A program made the translations under genes and the position numbers. A stretch of DNA of 64,000 bases from Delphinapterus leucas (Eukaryota > Chordata > Mammalia > Artiodactyla > Monodontidae): assembly GCF_002288925.2 (NCBI RefSeq), contig NW_022098076.1, forward strand, positions 73,054,923-73,118,922. Direction: 5' to 3'. The notes under the pieces are model-generated. The model was not told the DNA's origin. It saw nothing but the letters and a program-made list of their open reading frames with translations, and made no database searches. Below, one piece after another: positions 35,101-46,506 of this stretch; the stretch's first letter is position 1; each line of letters opens with the position of its first letter.

Positions 35101-35206
35101 CAAATTTCAGATCACAAACCTAGTTGTTCGAGAAACATTACTTTATGTTCTCTATCTGAATTAATCTTCTATTCTGAAACATGTTGCTGAGCAATTTACT
35201 CATTCA
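32132..35206. other. Long repeat-poor stretch with possible conserved segment
   Basis: About 3 kb with no transposon recognised. 33085-33190 is notable for closely packed AT-rich motifs ('taatgataatcattccacaa', 'ttacacaattgcc'). The 145-codon frame at 33778-34215 (+) is the longest here. It has no recognisable domain, and 3' of it there is no poly(A) signal arrangement that would support it. Confidence 0.4.
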
Positions 35207-35207
35207 C

Positions 35208-35540
35208 TTATTTTTTATTATTATTATTATTATTTTGGCTGTATTGGGGCTTCTTGCTGCCCGCAGGCTTTCTCTAGTTGCGGCGAGCAGGCGCTACTCT
35301 TCCTTGCGGTGCACAGGCTTCTCTTGTTGCGAAGCACGGGCTCTCGGTGCACGGGCTTCAGTAGTCGCAGCACGCGGGCTCAGTAGTTGTGGCTCGTGGG
35401 CTCTACAGCACAGGCTCAGTAGTTGTGGTGCACAGGTTTAGTTGCTCTGCGGCATGTGGGATCCTCCCGGACTAGGGCTTGAACCCATGTCCCCTGCTTT
35501 GGCAGGCAGATTCTTAACCACTGTGCCAACAGGGAAGTCC
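35208..35540 (-). mobile_element. CHR-type SINE, long form, minus strand
   Basis: (ATT)n at 35213-35234 corresponds to the A/T-rich tail. It is followed by 'ggctgtattggggcttcttg', the 'cagtagttgtgg' blocks, and the head in reverse ending 'caacagggaagtcc'. Flanks are 'ctgagcaattta' and 'ctgagtagagaaattta', too diverged for a firm target duplication. Confidence 0.9.
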
Positions 35541-36231
35541 TGAGTAGAGAAATTTAATATTGGTCATTTCCTGAGCATCTGCTGATTTCCGGTCACCTTC
35601 ATGGATTCAGGGTACCCACACAAGATGGGGTGGATGGCTTACATAACCCGGGGTGGGGGCAATCTGGCCTTCCACTATCCTTGACGAAACACCCCCTTCC
35701 TCAGAAAAAAAGCCTTCCCTGCCTCTTTCTCACCAAACTTGCTCCCACCTCCTCAAGCACTCACAGGTTGTCAATAGAGGTTGGCAGCTACCCCAACGGA
35801 ATCACTCTAAAAATAGCCTAGAGCCAACCTGTATGAGAAAGAAAAGTATAAACAAAAAAATCAGAGGTGCAAGAGGCGAAGCAGGAAAAGTGGGCAAAAT
35901 GTGATAAGTTTAAAATTTACTCCATTGCCTGTGATTTCAAAATCCATGATAAATGACTTTTCCGTTTTCTAGTTTCAGAGGCACCCATGCAGATTTAGGG
36001 GCTAGTACCAAGAAAGAGCTCACAACCCCTCAAAAGACAGTGTATTGTTAACCATGGGCAATTCATCGTCAAGAAAATAAGTCTGAATCATTTAATAAAC
36101 TGTAACACTCATGCACTGAATGGTGCTTCTCTGGCCTGGGGAAGTTCATTTTTTTTGCAAAAGCTCAATAGGCATCCACTGTATAGCTACCCTGGTGGGA
36201 TCTAACCCAGAAATAATGTTGGATCCAATTC
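35541..36231. other. No recognised feature
   Basis: Unique-looking sequence with small frames on the plus strand only. No repeat recognised. Confidence 0.4.
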
Positions 36232-36900
36232 TTTAATAGCATATATTTATTACAAGCCTTCAATAGAAAATACCAAGTCAGATCAGAGACAGAATGTTTA
36301 TGGCTGGGCTCCCAGAGAGCACAAATAACCACAATACACAGCAGAAGGTAGCAAGTCCCCAAGGAAAGAGACAGTGGACTGTTATGGGAGTTGAGAGAGG
36401 CAAGCATAGAGAATTTCAAGGAAGGGAATTGGGGACGGCTTCCTGGGGGTTTGAGCTGAATCCTAAATGACAAGGAGATGGATGTGTGGAGGTGATGGAG
36501 AAGGGCAGCCCAAGCAACTGGCAAGAGCAGAGGCAAAGGGCAGGAGAGGGAGGGATTGTAGAATGAAGAAAGAATAGGTTGAAAAGATAGGTTGGGACAC
36601 AGACAAGAAGGCCTTGAAAATCCACCTAAATACTTTGGAGGATTTTTGTTGGTGTTTTTTTGTTTGTTTGCTTGGTTGATTGTTGTTGTTGGGTTTTTTG
36701 TGTATCTTTTGTGTTTGGTTTTTTTTTGTTTTAGCTGGCTTTTCTCCTGTACTAGGAATGCACTTGTGATTATTGAGCAAGGGAGTGTGCAACTATCAGA
36801 GCTGTGCTTCAGAAAATCATGGGAAAGAGATTGTAAAATGGTTAGGAGAGGGACTGGAGACAGTGAGAAACAGGAGTCTATTGAAATAGTCTGATGACAT
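36232..36900 (-). mobile_element. Ancient L2-like block B, related to block A
   Basis: 'agcatatatttattacaagc', 'cagatcagagacagaatgtt', 'cacaaataaccacaatacac' and 'ctatcagagctgtgcttcag' match block A at 30208 in order and orientation. A T/G-rich insertion (36650-36745) splits it. On its minus strand a 325-codon open frame (36165-37142) runs through it, best explained by chance in a purine-rich strand, not by coding. Confidence 0.5.
36650..36745. repeat. T/G-rich low-complexity tract
   Basis: Runs of 'tttgtttgtttgcttggttg' and 'ttgttgttgggttttttgtg'. The complementary strand is an A/C-rich, poly-lysine/asparagine-coding stretch that lengthens the spurious minus-strand frame. Confidence 0.85.
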
Positions 36901-37819
36901 CCGCAGAAAGACTCCTCTGGGACGGTGTCACCCTGCTCCTTAGCGGTCCCAGAACCCACCTCTTCAAGTGCTAAAAGGATGGGATTAAATGATGGTTGAA
37001 TGAAGAAGGTGAGGGAGAGAGTGAATGAGTCCAGTTCTGGTAAAAGACTGGAAAATATAACTTGAGGAAGACAAATGAGTTTTGAGAGGACAACACTGAT
37101 TCCTACAGATAAATCTAAAACTAGGTGAAAGTTTAAGGTCATCTGACAGGTGAGGAGTTAGGGTCACGAATGACTAAAAGGACCTTGGGACTCTCTACCC
37201 ACTGGGTCTCTCACTCTCTCCTCGTAACAGAGAAGAATAATTTAATAGGTATATTCTCTTCCTTCCCTTGTTACTACCTGCTGTCGTCTTAGGATATATG
37301 CAGCAAAGCACAACTTTTTCATTAAAATACATTTTAAAAACATACTTGATTATATTTTTTCTAGATACAAAAATGTCCTCTGTTCACTAAAGGTAAATAA
37401 TTTAATTAATAACTTGGAAAATTCAGAAAATCACTTGCAAGTTCATCCCAGAGATGAGCACATTTAATTTGTAAAAGCCTTTCTAATAGATATGTGCAGA
37501 TATATGGAATATAAGTCAGTAGATTGGTAGTTGCAGTAGGTTGCTAGGTAAACTCTTCCTTTGGAGTGATCATCTAATCCATTCATTAGCTGAAATAAAT
37601 TCCTATGCTCTTTTGTTATCTTAAAATGCTGTCACTGTTGCTTTTACATCTCACAGAGCCATCTCAAAATTAAAATCTTCACCGAATTTAAAGAATTCTG
37701 TTTAGCTGTCTCTTGGACCACATTACTGTCTTTAATTAGTTATAATATGTATATAGGAATTCGCTGCAAGGGAGCTGGCAGCCCTTGTCAAACTCCAGGA
37801 AGTAAATAGGAACTACTTT
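36901..37819. other. No recognised feature
   Basis: Unique-looking sequence. The 37640-37760 part is AT-rich and free of repeats. Confidence 0.4.
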
Positions 37820-37935
37820 TAATCTCACGGCTCAGATACATAAACTCAGGCATCCAGCATTTCATAATGAGCTCAAGGTCACCTGGTCCATAAAAAGCAG
37901 GCCTGGAAATCAAAGCCAGGATTCTGCAGACTGAA
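37820..37935 (-). mobile_element. Probable MIR remnant
   Basis: 'ctcaaggtcacctggtccat', 'aaaaagcaggcctggaaatc' and 'aaagccaggattctgcagac' resemble reverse MIR ('aaggtcacacagct ... ggagccgggattcgaaccca'). Confidence 0.5.
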
Positions 37936-38004
37936 ACCTTTACCCAAGAATGGAAATGCCTTCATAGAATGTTCAGTCTCAATAGATCTGAACTAAAAGT
38001 ACAG

Positions 38005-38105
38005 TTTAACCTCTTCACTTTACAGACATTGACACAAAGATACAGAGAGGTTTTACGGCTGGTGTGGGTCATGTGGATGGTTAATAACTGACCGAGGTAT
38101 TTCTT
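38005..38105 (-). mobile_element. Probable MIR remnant
   Basis: 'ctcttcactttacagacatt' followed by 'gacacaaagatacagagagg' is a reverse MIR core. It stops just before the CHR SINE. Confidence 0.5.
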
Positions 38106-38130
38106 TCCATTGTTTTAAAACTGGACAGTG

Positions 38131-38414
38131 GGGCTTCCCTGGTGGTGCAGTGGTTGAGAATCTGCCTGCCAATGCAGGGGACACAGGTTCGAGCCCTGGT
38201 CTGGGAAGATCCCACATACCGCGGAGCAGCTGGGCCCGTGAGCCACAACTACTGAGCCTGCGAGTCTGGAGCCTGTGCTCCACAACAAGAGAGGCCGCGT
38301 TAGTGAGAGGCCCACGCACCGCGATGAAGAGTGGCCCCCGCTCGCCGCAACTAGAGAAAGCCCTCGCACAGAAACGAAGACCCAACACAGCCAAAAATAA
38401 ATAAATAAATAAAT
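38131..38414 (+). mobile_element. CHR-type SINE, long form
   Basis: Starts 'gggcttccctggtggtgcag', B-box-like 'ggttcgagccc', and the tail is (AAAT)n. A perfect 14-bp target duplication 'aaaactggacagtg' lies at 38117-38130 and 38415-38428. Confidence 0.96.
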
Positions 38415-38768
38415 AAAACTGGACAGTGTACAGAATTTCCCCCAATCCTGGGGGAAACAAGGTATGAAGGGAGATGTTTTTCAAATTTTAAAAAAAGTTA
38501 ATTGAAAACAAAACCTGATTAGATTGAAAATTAGAGTTCATTTTTGACGTGATGAAAGTGATTTAAAAGTGAATTTCATTTTCTTTAAAACTCAGTGTCT
38601 AAAAATAAAAACTCAGTGTCTATTACCTCAATGAGTTTTTAAATCACGTTAAGTCAATGTGTGTTTTATGATTTTTAATTAACTTTACATTTTATACATT
38701 GGATCAAGCTTTCCTACACATTTAAAACAGATTCTGTCGATGTGTGATATGATTATTCTGTTGTTGTT

Positions 38769-38984
38769 TTTTTTTTTGGCTGTGTCAGGTGTTAGTTGTG
38801 GCTCAAGGGATTTTTCATTGAGATGTGCAGGCTCTTCATTGCAGCCCAGGAGCTCTCTAGTTGTGGCATGTGCGGGCTCAGTAGCCCCGTGGCTCGTGGG
38901 ATCCTAGTCCCCCGACCAGGGATCGAACCCGCGTTCTCTGTATTGGAAAGCAGAGTCTTAACCCCTGGACCACCAGGGAAGTCC
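38769..38984 (-). mobile_element. CHR-related SINE, minus strand, divergent
   Basis: A T-run (38767-38777), 'ggctgtgtcaggtgttagtt', 'gggatcgaacccgcgttctc' (reverse B box) and 'ccaccagggaagtccc' show a CHR-like unit. The body differs from the other copies, pointing to an older subfamily. Confidence 0.85.
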
Positions 38985-39864
38985 CTATTTGTTTTAAGTC
39001 TGTGCGTGTGTGGGGTGGGGGAGCAGGGATTGCGTATGCAGGGGTTTGAAAGGTCATACATCAAAATATTAACATTCTATGGTGAGATTTCAGATGCTTT
39101 ATTTGCCTTTTTCTGACCTGTGCTTGCTTATTTTCTCATTTTTTATAATAAGAATATATCAATAATTTTTATATAATGCAAAAAAAGATTTTGCCCGTGA
39201 ATCAATGATCTTCCCGGCCTTTGCGGGAAAATAGCCATTTATTGTATTTGAAAAGCAAGGTGCTCTTTGTTCATCGTGGCAGATACTGTGCGGCTTGCCT
39301 GCGTAATATCCATTCCAGCCTCCTTCTAGTACAGCTTCCTACAGTGCAATGTTTGGAAAGCTGAAAATTATAACTCAGACTCCTTGGCGGCTAGGGTTCC
39401 AGATGAGACTTGGGTTCTGCCAATCAGACACCGTCATGTGAGGCTAGAACCTGAAAGTGAGTTGAATGGGAAGGGAGGCAGTCTGTGGGGCACAGACTGA
39501 AGCAGGTCACAGCAGAAGCTGTGTGGCTCTGAGGTCCCCTACTCCGCAGTTTCCTGACTCTCTAGCTTCTTGCCGCAGTGGTAGTAACTTGCCCTGATCA
39601 CAAGGGAGGCAGGGTGATTCTGGAGGTGTTCCTGGAAATTCCACCTACCACCTGTTCCTTCAGCTTTTCCAAGAATATTGTAAGCTGTCTTATACATAGT
39701 AAAAAAAAAAAAAAAAAAAACCCATTCTGCTTAAAACTAGCTCTAATGGTGCTGTTGCTTACAGTTGGGCCCTACCCCATGGAGTCATGCTCAAAATGTT
39801 CCCATTGGCCCTCCTTCCAGTCCTTAAGCTCTACCATTAATTTTTCTCCTTTTGTAGTTACAAC
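38985..39864. other. Unassigned, contains an A20 run
   Basis: 39230-39660 could be an old repeat ('gctagggttccagatgagac', 'ttgggttctgccaatcagac') but I cannot name it. A run of 20 A lies at 39701-39720. No coding evidence. Confidence 0.4.
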
Positions 39865-39879
39865 AATAATACCTGCTTG

Positions 39880-40210
39880 GACAGGAATAAAGATGCAGAC
39901 GTAGAGAATGGACGTGAGGACACGGGGAGGGGGAAGGGTAAGCTGGGACGAAGTGAGAGGGTGGCATGGACATATATACACTACCAAATGTAAGGTAGGT
40001 AGCTAGTGGGAAGCTGCCGCATAGCACAGGGAGATCAGCTCGGTGCTTTGTGACCACCTAGAGGGGTGGGATAGGGAGGGTGGGAGGGAGACGCAAGAGG
40101 GAAGAGATATGGGGATATATGTATACGTATAGCTGATTCACTTTGTTATACAGCAGAAACTAACACAATATTGTAAAGCAATTATACTCCAATAAAGATG
40201 TTGAAAAACT
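39880..40210 (+). mobile_element. Short L1 3' UTR insertion
   Basis: Only the L1 3' UTR is present: a purine-rich part ('gggagggggaagggtaagct'), 'cacagggagatcagctcggt', and 'acttattatactccaataaa'-like end text at 40177-40198. Flanks 39865-39879 and 40211-40225 ('aataatacctgcttg') match at 14 of 15 positions, giving a target duplication. It is an extreme 5' truncation (331 bp). Confidence 0.94.
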
Positions 40211-40225
40211 AATAATGCCTGCTTG

Positions 40226-40719
40226 TTGTAAAAAAAAAAAATTTAAAAAATCAAGCAATACAAAGGTTATTCACTGAAAAGTAAAAATCTCTCCTCACGC
40301 TCCCTACCCCTTCATCCTATATTCTAAAGGAATCCATGTTTACTAGTTTGCTGTTTCATGTTCTTCCAGTTATCTTTTCATGCCTATAGAAACTATGAAC
40401 ACACAGGATTTTTTTTCATTTTTACAAAAATGACATATACATAAATCCTGCAACTTGATTTTTTAAAAATCTTTCCATATTTGTGTGTACTAAGCTAACG
40501 TCTTTTGAACTGCTATATATTATTCTACACTGTGGAAAACTAAAATATATTTCAACATTCTCCTATAAATGGACATATAAACATTTAAAAACAATGTTGT
40601 CATAACCATCCTTTATATCTGTGTGTGTATGTTTGAATATTTCTTGAGATAGATTCTAAAATCTAAATGCAGGGAAAGTTAAATGTTAGCAGATTGCATT
40701 TAGCAATGTGTTTAAAGAA
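40226..40719. other. Unassigned AT-rich sequence
   Basis: Some phrases ('ataaatggacatataaacat', 'cttgagatagattctaaaat') are reminiscent of reverse old L1 3' ends but not enough to call. Confidence 0.35.
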
Positions 40720-40835
40720 AAATGTCTGTTTTGCTTGTTACTGTATCACTGGTGCTCAGCACAGCATCTGCCATGTAGAAGGCACTAAATAAATACGTGT
40801 GAAATGAATGCAAAATGAATGATTGAAAATAGATT
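40720..40835 (+). mobile_element. L2 3' end remnant
   Basis: 'ggtgctcagcacagcatctg', 'ccatgtagaaggcactaaat' and 'aaatacgtgtgaaatgaatg' follow the L2 3' end with its terminal ATGAATG repeats. Confidence 0.65.
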
Positions 40836-41591
40836 AGGAAATGCACTAATGCAATTCATCACATGAAAGGATTAAAGGAGAAAAAAATAAACCATTATGA
40901 TGGATATCCCCTCAAATTGGGTAAAACTCCACATCCATTCCTGATTTTTAAGAAAAACTATTCATCAAGAAATGGAAGAAAACATCATTAACCTGATAAA
41001 AGGACTTATCAGAAACCAACAGCAAAATATATTTCTAAATATTTATAAAAGAATAGTTACTACCTCCAAGGACTCAATTATGAATAAAAATAAACTTACA
41101 GACCTGAGCTGGGAAAGGAGGCAAAAATATTAAAATAAGATATAAAATATTAAAAAACCTATAGACCGCCACAAAGAAATGCAAAACAGGTGTAATCAAA
41201 AAGAAAAATCATCGGCCATACAAGTGCACTGAGTTTACTCTGATGAAGTTCATCCTATTGGGGGCAGGCATGGTGGTCCATTTTTAATATCTGGAAAACT
41301 ATGGGGTCAGACAAGGAAAGATTCTAAGAAAGAAATGAGCAGCCTGCAGCCATTCTGCCTCTTTTCCAGGACTCCTGGGCTCAACAACAACAACGAAACC
41401 TATTCACCTCTTTGCCCTAATGTTCTGCTATACTGGTTCTAAATGCTTCTCATCCCCTAATTGTGGTCATTTGTAGGATACAGACAGGCCAAGAACAAGG
41501 CGCTTTTTAACTTCAGGAAACTCTGTGATATCAATTTAAATTATAGGAAACAATCAAGTGTCCCATAATTTAGAATATTATATAAGCATTT
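40836..41591. other. No recognised feature
   Basis: AT-rich. 40850-41110 resembles L1 coding text in composition ('ggataaaggacttatcagaa'-like phrases) but is not alignable by eye. Confidence 0.35.
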
Positions 41592-41608
41592 AAAAACATA
41601 GGCAGCTT

Positions 41609-41985
41609 GGGACTTCCCTGGTGGTGTGGTGGTTAAGAATCCGCCTGCCAATACTGGGGACATGGGCTCGAGCCCTGGTCCGTGAAGATCCCACATGCCA
41701 CGGAGCAACTAAGCCTGTGCACCACAACTACTGAGCCTGTGCTCTAGAGCCCAAGGGCCACATCTACTGAGCCCACGTGCCACAACTACTGAAGCCCACG
41801 CGCCTAGAGCTGGTGCTTCGCAACAAAGAGAAGCCACTGCAATGAGAAGCCTGCACACTGCGAAGAACAGTAGCCCCTGCTCGCCGCAACTAGAGAAAGC
41901 CCCCTCATGTCAATGAAGACCCAACAAAGCCAAAAATAAATAAATAAACGCGTTTTTTAAAAATCAGAAAAAAAATTAAAAAAAT
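41609..41985 (+). mobile_element. CHR-type SINE, long form
   Basis: 'gggacttccctggtggtgtg' head, a duplicated 'ccacaactactga' body and a long A-rich tail with (AAAT) units. A 17-bp target duplication 'aaaaacataggcagctt' lies at 41592-41608 and 41986-42002 with one mismatch. Confidence 0.95.
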
Positions 41986-42104
41986 AAAAACATAAGCAGC
42001 TTTATATGTTCTTATATGGAAAAAAACACACTAAGATGTGTTAAATGAAAAAGTAAGGTGGCAGTGTGTATACCATAACTATATATGTGGACATTTTTGT
42101 TTCT

Positions 42105-43225
42105 AACATATTTTTTGAGATATAATTTACATACCATAAGTTTACCTGTTTAAATTGTACAATTCCATGATTTTCAGTGTGTTTACAGGGTTGTACACCT
42201 AATCACCATAATCTTATTATAGAGTATTTTCATTATTCTAGAAAGAAACTGCGCCCATTAAGAGTCACTGACCATTCTCCCTACCCTCAGACCTAGATAA
42301 CCATTAAACTACTTTCAGTTTCTCCGGATGTGCCTATTTTGAACATCTGATATTAATGGAACCGCACAATATGTGGTCCTTTGTGACTGGCTTCTTTCAC
42401 TTAGCATAGTGTTTTCAAGATTCATCCATATTGTAACATACATCAGTACTGCCTTCCTTTTTTATGGTCCAATGATATTCTATTGTACAGATATATCACA
42501 TTTTATATACCCAGTTGTTCATTGATGGACATTTGGGTTGTTTCCACTTTTTGGCTATGATGAATAATGCTTCTAAGTGCATTTGTGTACAAGTTTTTGT
42601 GTGGACATATATTTTTATTTCCCTTGACTATGTACGTTGGAATGGAAATTCTGGGTCATATGGTAATTCTATATTTAACATTTTGAGGCACTGTCAGGCT
42701 GTTTTCCAAAGTGACTGAATTTTACATTCCCACCAGCAACGTAAGAGGATTCCAATTTCTCCACATCCTCACCAATGTTTGTTATTGTCCACCTTTTTTA
42801 TTACATCCATCCTATTGTATATAAAGTGGCATCTCATTTTGGTTTTAATTTGTACTTTCCTAATGACTAATGATGTCGAGCATCTTTTCATGTGCTATTA
42901 GCCATTCATATACCTTCTTTGGGAAAATGTCAATTCAGATCCTTTGTCCATTTTTCAATTGGGTTATTTGTCTTTTATTATTGAGTTATAGGAGTTATCC
43001 ATTTATTGTGAATACAAGTGGCTAAACACATATATGATTTGCAAATATTTTCTTCCATTCTGTGGGTTGTCTTTTCACTATCTTGATGATGTACTTTGAA
43101 GCACAAAAGTTATTAACTTTGAAGTACAACTTATCAATCTCCTTTTTTTTTCTCTGACTTGTACTTTTGATGTCATATCTAAGAAATTGTTGCCTAACCC
43201 AAGGTTTTGTCTACATTTTCTAGAG
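42105..43225 (-). mobile_element. Old L1, ORF2 C-terminus and 3' UTR in reverse
   Basis: Plus-strand order is reverse 3' UTR ('ttgagatataatttacatac', 'cagttgttcattgatggaca') followed by reverse ORF2 ('ccattttttcaattgggtta'-like text at 42950, 'cattctgtgggttgtctttt' at 43059). No open frame and no clear duplication, so it is much older than the L1 at 12176. Confidence 0.85.
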
Positions 43226-44497
43226 TACATAAAAACCTATGTGAGCATATGTGCTTTCTTCTCTAAAGATTCACAGAAATGTTAACAGTGATTAACTCTG
43301 TAGGGACGGACAAGGGGAAGCAAAGAGAATTTCATGTTTCACTTTATTCATGTGTATGGTTGGAATGTTTTACCATCTATATATGTCACTTCTATTTTCA
43401 GGATTATTTTTTAATCCAAATTGAATACCAATAAATAACAATTGACTATGATTGGCATATTGGAAGGCCTAATAAATGACAATCCTCTTTTCTGCCTGAA
43501 TTCAGAACCAGTTGAGTTACAGATACAGAAATCAGAAAGGTGAAAGCCATAATGGCAACCTGATTTCTGATAAAGCCATATTGGAGGGAATGACTTAGTG
43601 TAAGAGCCAAATAGATCTGCTAAAACATCCTGCCCCACCCCGACTCTGGTTTATATTTTGGAACAGTCTACCTAAGAAAAAGTTGGAGTCTAAGAGTATA
43701 CACAATTTCTGAGGATCAGTGCCTAGCACTGTTTAGGGGAAAATAGGACAGCTACAAGGGACAGGATCCTCTATGCCTAAGAACTTTTAATACGTAGGCT
43801 CCACCCAATCGAAAGCTGTGAATCAATGCCTTTCACCCAACAACAAATTAGCTTATTTCATCTCCATGACTAATGACTGAGGCAAGAGGCTTAGAGCATT
43901 TAAGAAAAAACGCTTTGCATAGATGACAGAGAAGTAGAGAAATAAGCAACTCCCACTAACAATTGCCATGAAATTGTAAACTACGGCAAATAGAAACCTC
44001 ACCTAGACATTACACATCCTTACGTCTTGGTCCTGATGGTCCTATATAAAACTAGCGTGTATATGCAAGTAACTGGTAATTAAGTGAGAAGTTGAGAACC
44101 TAAACCAGCTTGTAAACTCCAAGGCATTTGGACAGGCATCATATTTCCTGTGAAGGAAATTTGGGGAAAGGAGCTCAAGATTTCAAGATACAGGATTTAC
44201 ATTCGGAAAGCAGAAAACATAGAAAGAATATTTAAATTCTAAAGGACAAGAATGGAGCTAGAGAGTAGAAGTCTTTTCAAACCAGAAAAAAAAATCAGAA
44301 CAGTTACTGAAAAAGTTAAACTACTATTGAAAAAATATCTGCATATAAGTAGACCCGTGAGTTCAAACCTGTGTTGTTCAAGGGTCCACTGCAGTTACTA
44401 AAATCCAATGCAATAAATGCTAAAATAGAAATAAGCACAGAGGAGAGTCTCATCTAAGGTACCATAATCATAGTTTATTGTCACTAAGAAATTACTA
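43226..44497. other. No recognised feature
   Basis: Unique-looking sequence with no recognised repeat. Short frames only. Confidence 0.4.
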
Positions 44498-44708
44498 TCT
44501 GTGAAGCCTTCTGGTAAGCAGTTTACAAACATTATTTCTATTGCCCATAAGAACCCTCATTGGTAGGTTCTATTATAATTCCCTTTGCCAGATGAAAAGG
44601 TCAAGACACAGAAGGGTTAGGTAGCTAAGTTTCACAGCTAATCAACAGAGGAAGCAGAATTTGAATCGTGCTGTTTGAACCCTGCCTTTGCCCTTAAGCA
44701 CTGACCAT
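44498..44708 (-). mobile_element. MIR SINE remnant
   Basis: 'ttccctttgccagatgaaaa', 'ggtcaagacacagaagggtt', 'tcacagctaatcaacagagg' and 'cagaatttgaatcgtgctgt' are the reverse of MIR. Confidence 0.7.
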
Positions 44709-44984
44709 CAACAAGTTCAACCACCCAGTCATGGTCAAGGAGAAAGTATTAAAATATGCCACTGAATAATGTCTCTCATATACCTTCTCATTTAACTCAT
44801 GGAACATGTGTTTTCAGTTCATCCTTGCTTAGAACCATCAGGTTGAATCGATGACATTGTATTTTAAGGGTCTAAACAACCAATAAAAAAAACTAAAAGC
44901 ATCACATACATTTAAAGGTAAAGCTCCAAGTTTGATAGCAGCTGAGCATAGACTCATATCTTCATGGGGACAAAGCAGATATAC

Positions 44985-45080
44985 TGTCTTTTTCATCTTT
45001 GGGTCCTTAACACAGCAACTAGTACTATAGATGAGGAAGTCAACAGTGTTTGTTGCATAAGTGATTGAATGAACAAATAA
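44985..45080 (+). mobile_element. L2 3' end remnant
   Basis: 'tttgggtccttaacacagca', 'actagtactatagatgagga' and 'tgttgcataagtgattgaat' match the L2 3' tail in order. Confidence 0.5.
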
Positions 45081-46093
45081 ACTAATGAAAGAACAAATTA
45101 AATAGCTGTTGAATGCAAAAAGTAACAGTCACAGAAGAGAAACAAGGACATCTCATGATGCAAACAAAAACAAGTAGTGACTTGATTATCCCAAATGATA
45201 CAAAAATTATATAAAGATCATAGTTCACAATCTTAACATTAAGCCTATCATATTGTTTGAATTCTAGAATATTCCATTTCCAAGAGACATAGAAGATATC
45301 TAGTCTGACTCAATTTGGACCTAACAGGATGTCATTAGACTTTCACTGGAATACATCCAATGGTAAAAAGCTGCTTGTGACCAGCTTAAATCACTTAATA
45401 TAAAAAAATCTTCCCTATCTTGACCCAGTATCTGCCTTTTGGTCCTAGTTCTACTACTGGAAACCACATAGAACAATCTAATCCTTCTAGCTCATGATAA
45501 CCCATCGAATATTTGAAGACAGTAATCATGTTTTCTTGTTCACACTCACATATCTTTTCTGTTTTCCTAGAGTACCATTTTTTCCTATAGATTTTATGAC
45601 ATGCTCATGTGTGTTTCAACAGAATAGTGACATGATCAATGGAAAGTAGCCACAATTTTGGTTAGAAGCTTGAGAAGTCCTTTAACAGCACATATTTAAA
45701 AATTTATAGAGACAAAATTATGTGCTCCTGGAGATAGAGCTTTCCAGGTCTCCAAATTTCTGCATGGAAGTAATAGGTGTGAATATCACCTACCCCTTTT
45801 CTCAGAGTGAGGATTCTCCCAGGCATATAAGCTCATTTTTGCATTTTCCTGGGGCAACTTTACGTCCTCATGGCCTCTTCTCAACCTGCCTGTGATGGAA
45901 TCTTTGTTTATCTACTCAACAGGTGCAAAGAAATAGTGTAGCATGAGCCTAAGCGTTTACTGTGTTTACTAAGTGTTTACTGTGAGACTGACTTTTAAAA
46001 AGTCAAGTTTCCAGGAACACTCCCCAGCAAGCCTAGGATTCGGGCCTGGCTAAATTTCATTCCTGCATACCCAGATTTTTTTCTCACATTCTG
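45081..46093. other. No recognised feature
   Basis: Unique-looking stretch. 45280-45500 may be an old dispersed repeat, not named. Confidence 0.35.
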
Positions 46094-46094
46094 A

Positions 46095-46187
46095 TTTTCC
46101 TCCTCTGGTCTTAAGTTTTCCAATATCCAATATCCAGTTATCCAATATCCAGTTTTCCTCCTCTGGTCTTAAGTTTTCCAATATCCA
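46095..46187. repeat. Local tandem duplication, 58-bp period
   Basis: A 35-bp block beginning 'ttttcctcctctggtcttaa' at 46095-46129 recurs exactly at 46153-46187. Between them smaller 'atccagttatccaatatcc' units also repeat. Identity implies a recent event. Confidence 0.93.
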
Positions 46188-46293
46188 GTTTTCCATTCCG
46201 GGAGAATAAATGGCCCCCCACATGATATGCTAAATCAATACTGTTATAGAAAAAAAATCAATTAGGGCTAAGAATATAAAAACAGGACTTCGC

Positions 46294-46490
46294 GGGCTTC
46301 CCTGGTGGCGTAGTGGTTGGGAGTCCGCCTGCCGATGCGGGGGATGCGGGTTCGTGCCCCGGTCCGGGAGGATCCCACATGCCGCAGAGAAGGTGGGCCC
46401 GTGAGCCACGGCCGCTGAGCCAGCGCGTCCAGAGCCTGTGCTCCGCAACGGGAGAGGCCACAACAGTGAGAGGCCCGCGTACCGCAAAAA
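46294..46490 (+). mobile_element. CHR-type SINE, short young form
   Basis: 'gggcttccctggtggcgtag' head, 'gggttcgtgcccc' B-box-like element, 'gcgtaccgc' end and a short A-tail. A perfect 16-bp target duplication 'aaaaacaggacttcgc' lies at 46278-46293 and 46491-46506. One of the cleanest insertions here. Confidence 0.97.
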
Positions 46491-46506
46491 AAAAACAGGA
46501 CTTCGC

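Noticed and set aside
36165..37142. 325-codon open frame on the minus strand, the longest in the window
   Set aside because: It crosses the L2-like block B and a T/G-rich tract that reads as K/N/T/Q-rich low complexity. No domain is recognisable, and the related block A at 30208 does not keep the frame. The opposite strand is purine-rich, which makes stop codons rare by chance.
38398..38417. (AAAT)n as an independent microsatellite
   Set aside because: It is the tail of the CHR SINE at 38131-38414, as shown by the target duplication right after it.
38053..38484. 143-codon minus-strand frame and many similar frames in SINEs
   Set aside because: These are translations of CHR SINE antisense sequence and recur at every copy (e.g. 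18661, 46230, 50103). They are not genes.
39230..39720. Processed pseudogene ending in the A20 run at 39701
   Set aside because: No protein-like frame or recognisable transcript sequence upstream, and no flanking duplication could be found.
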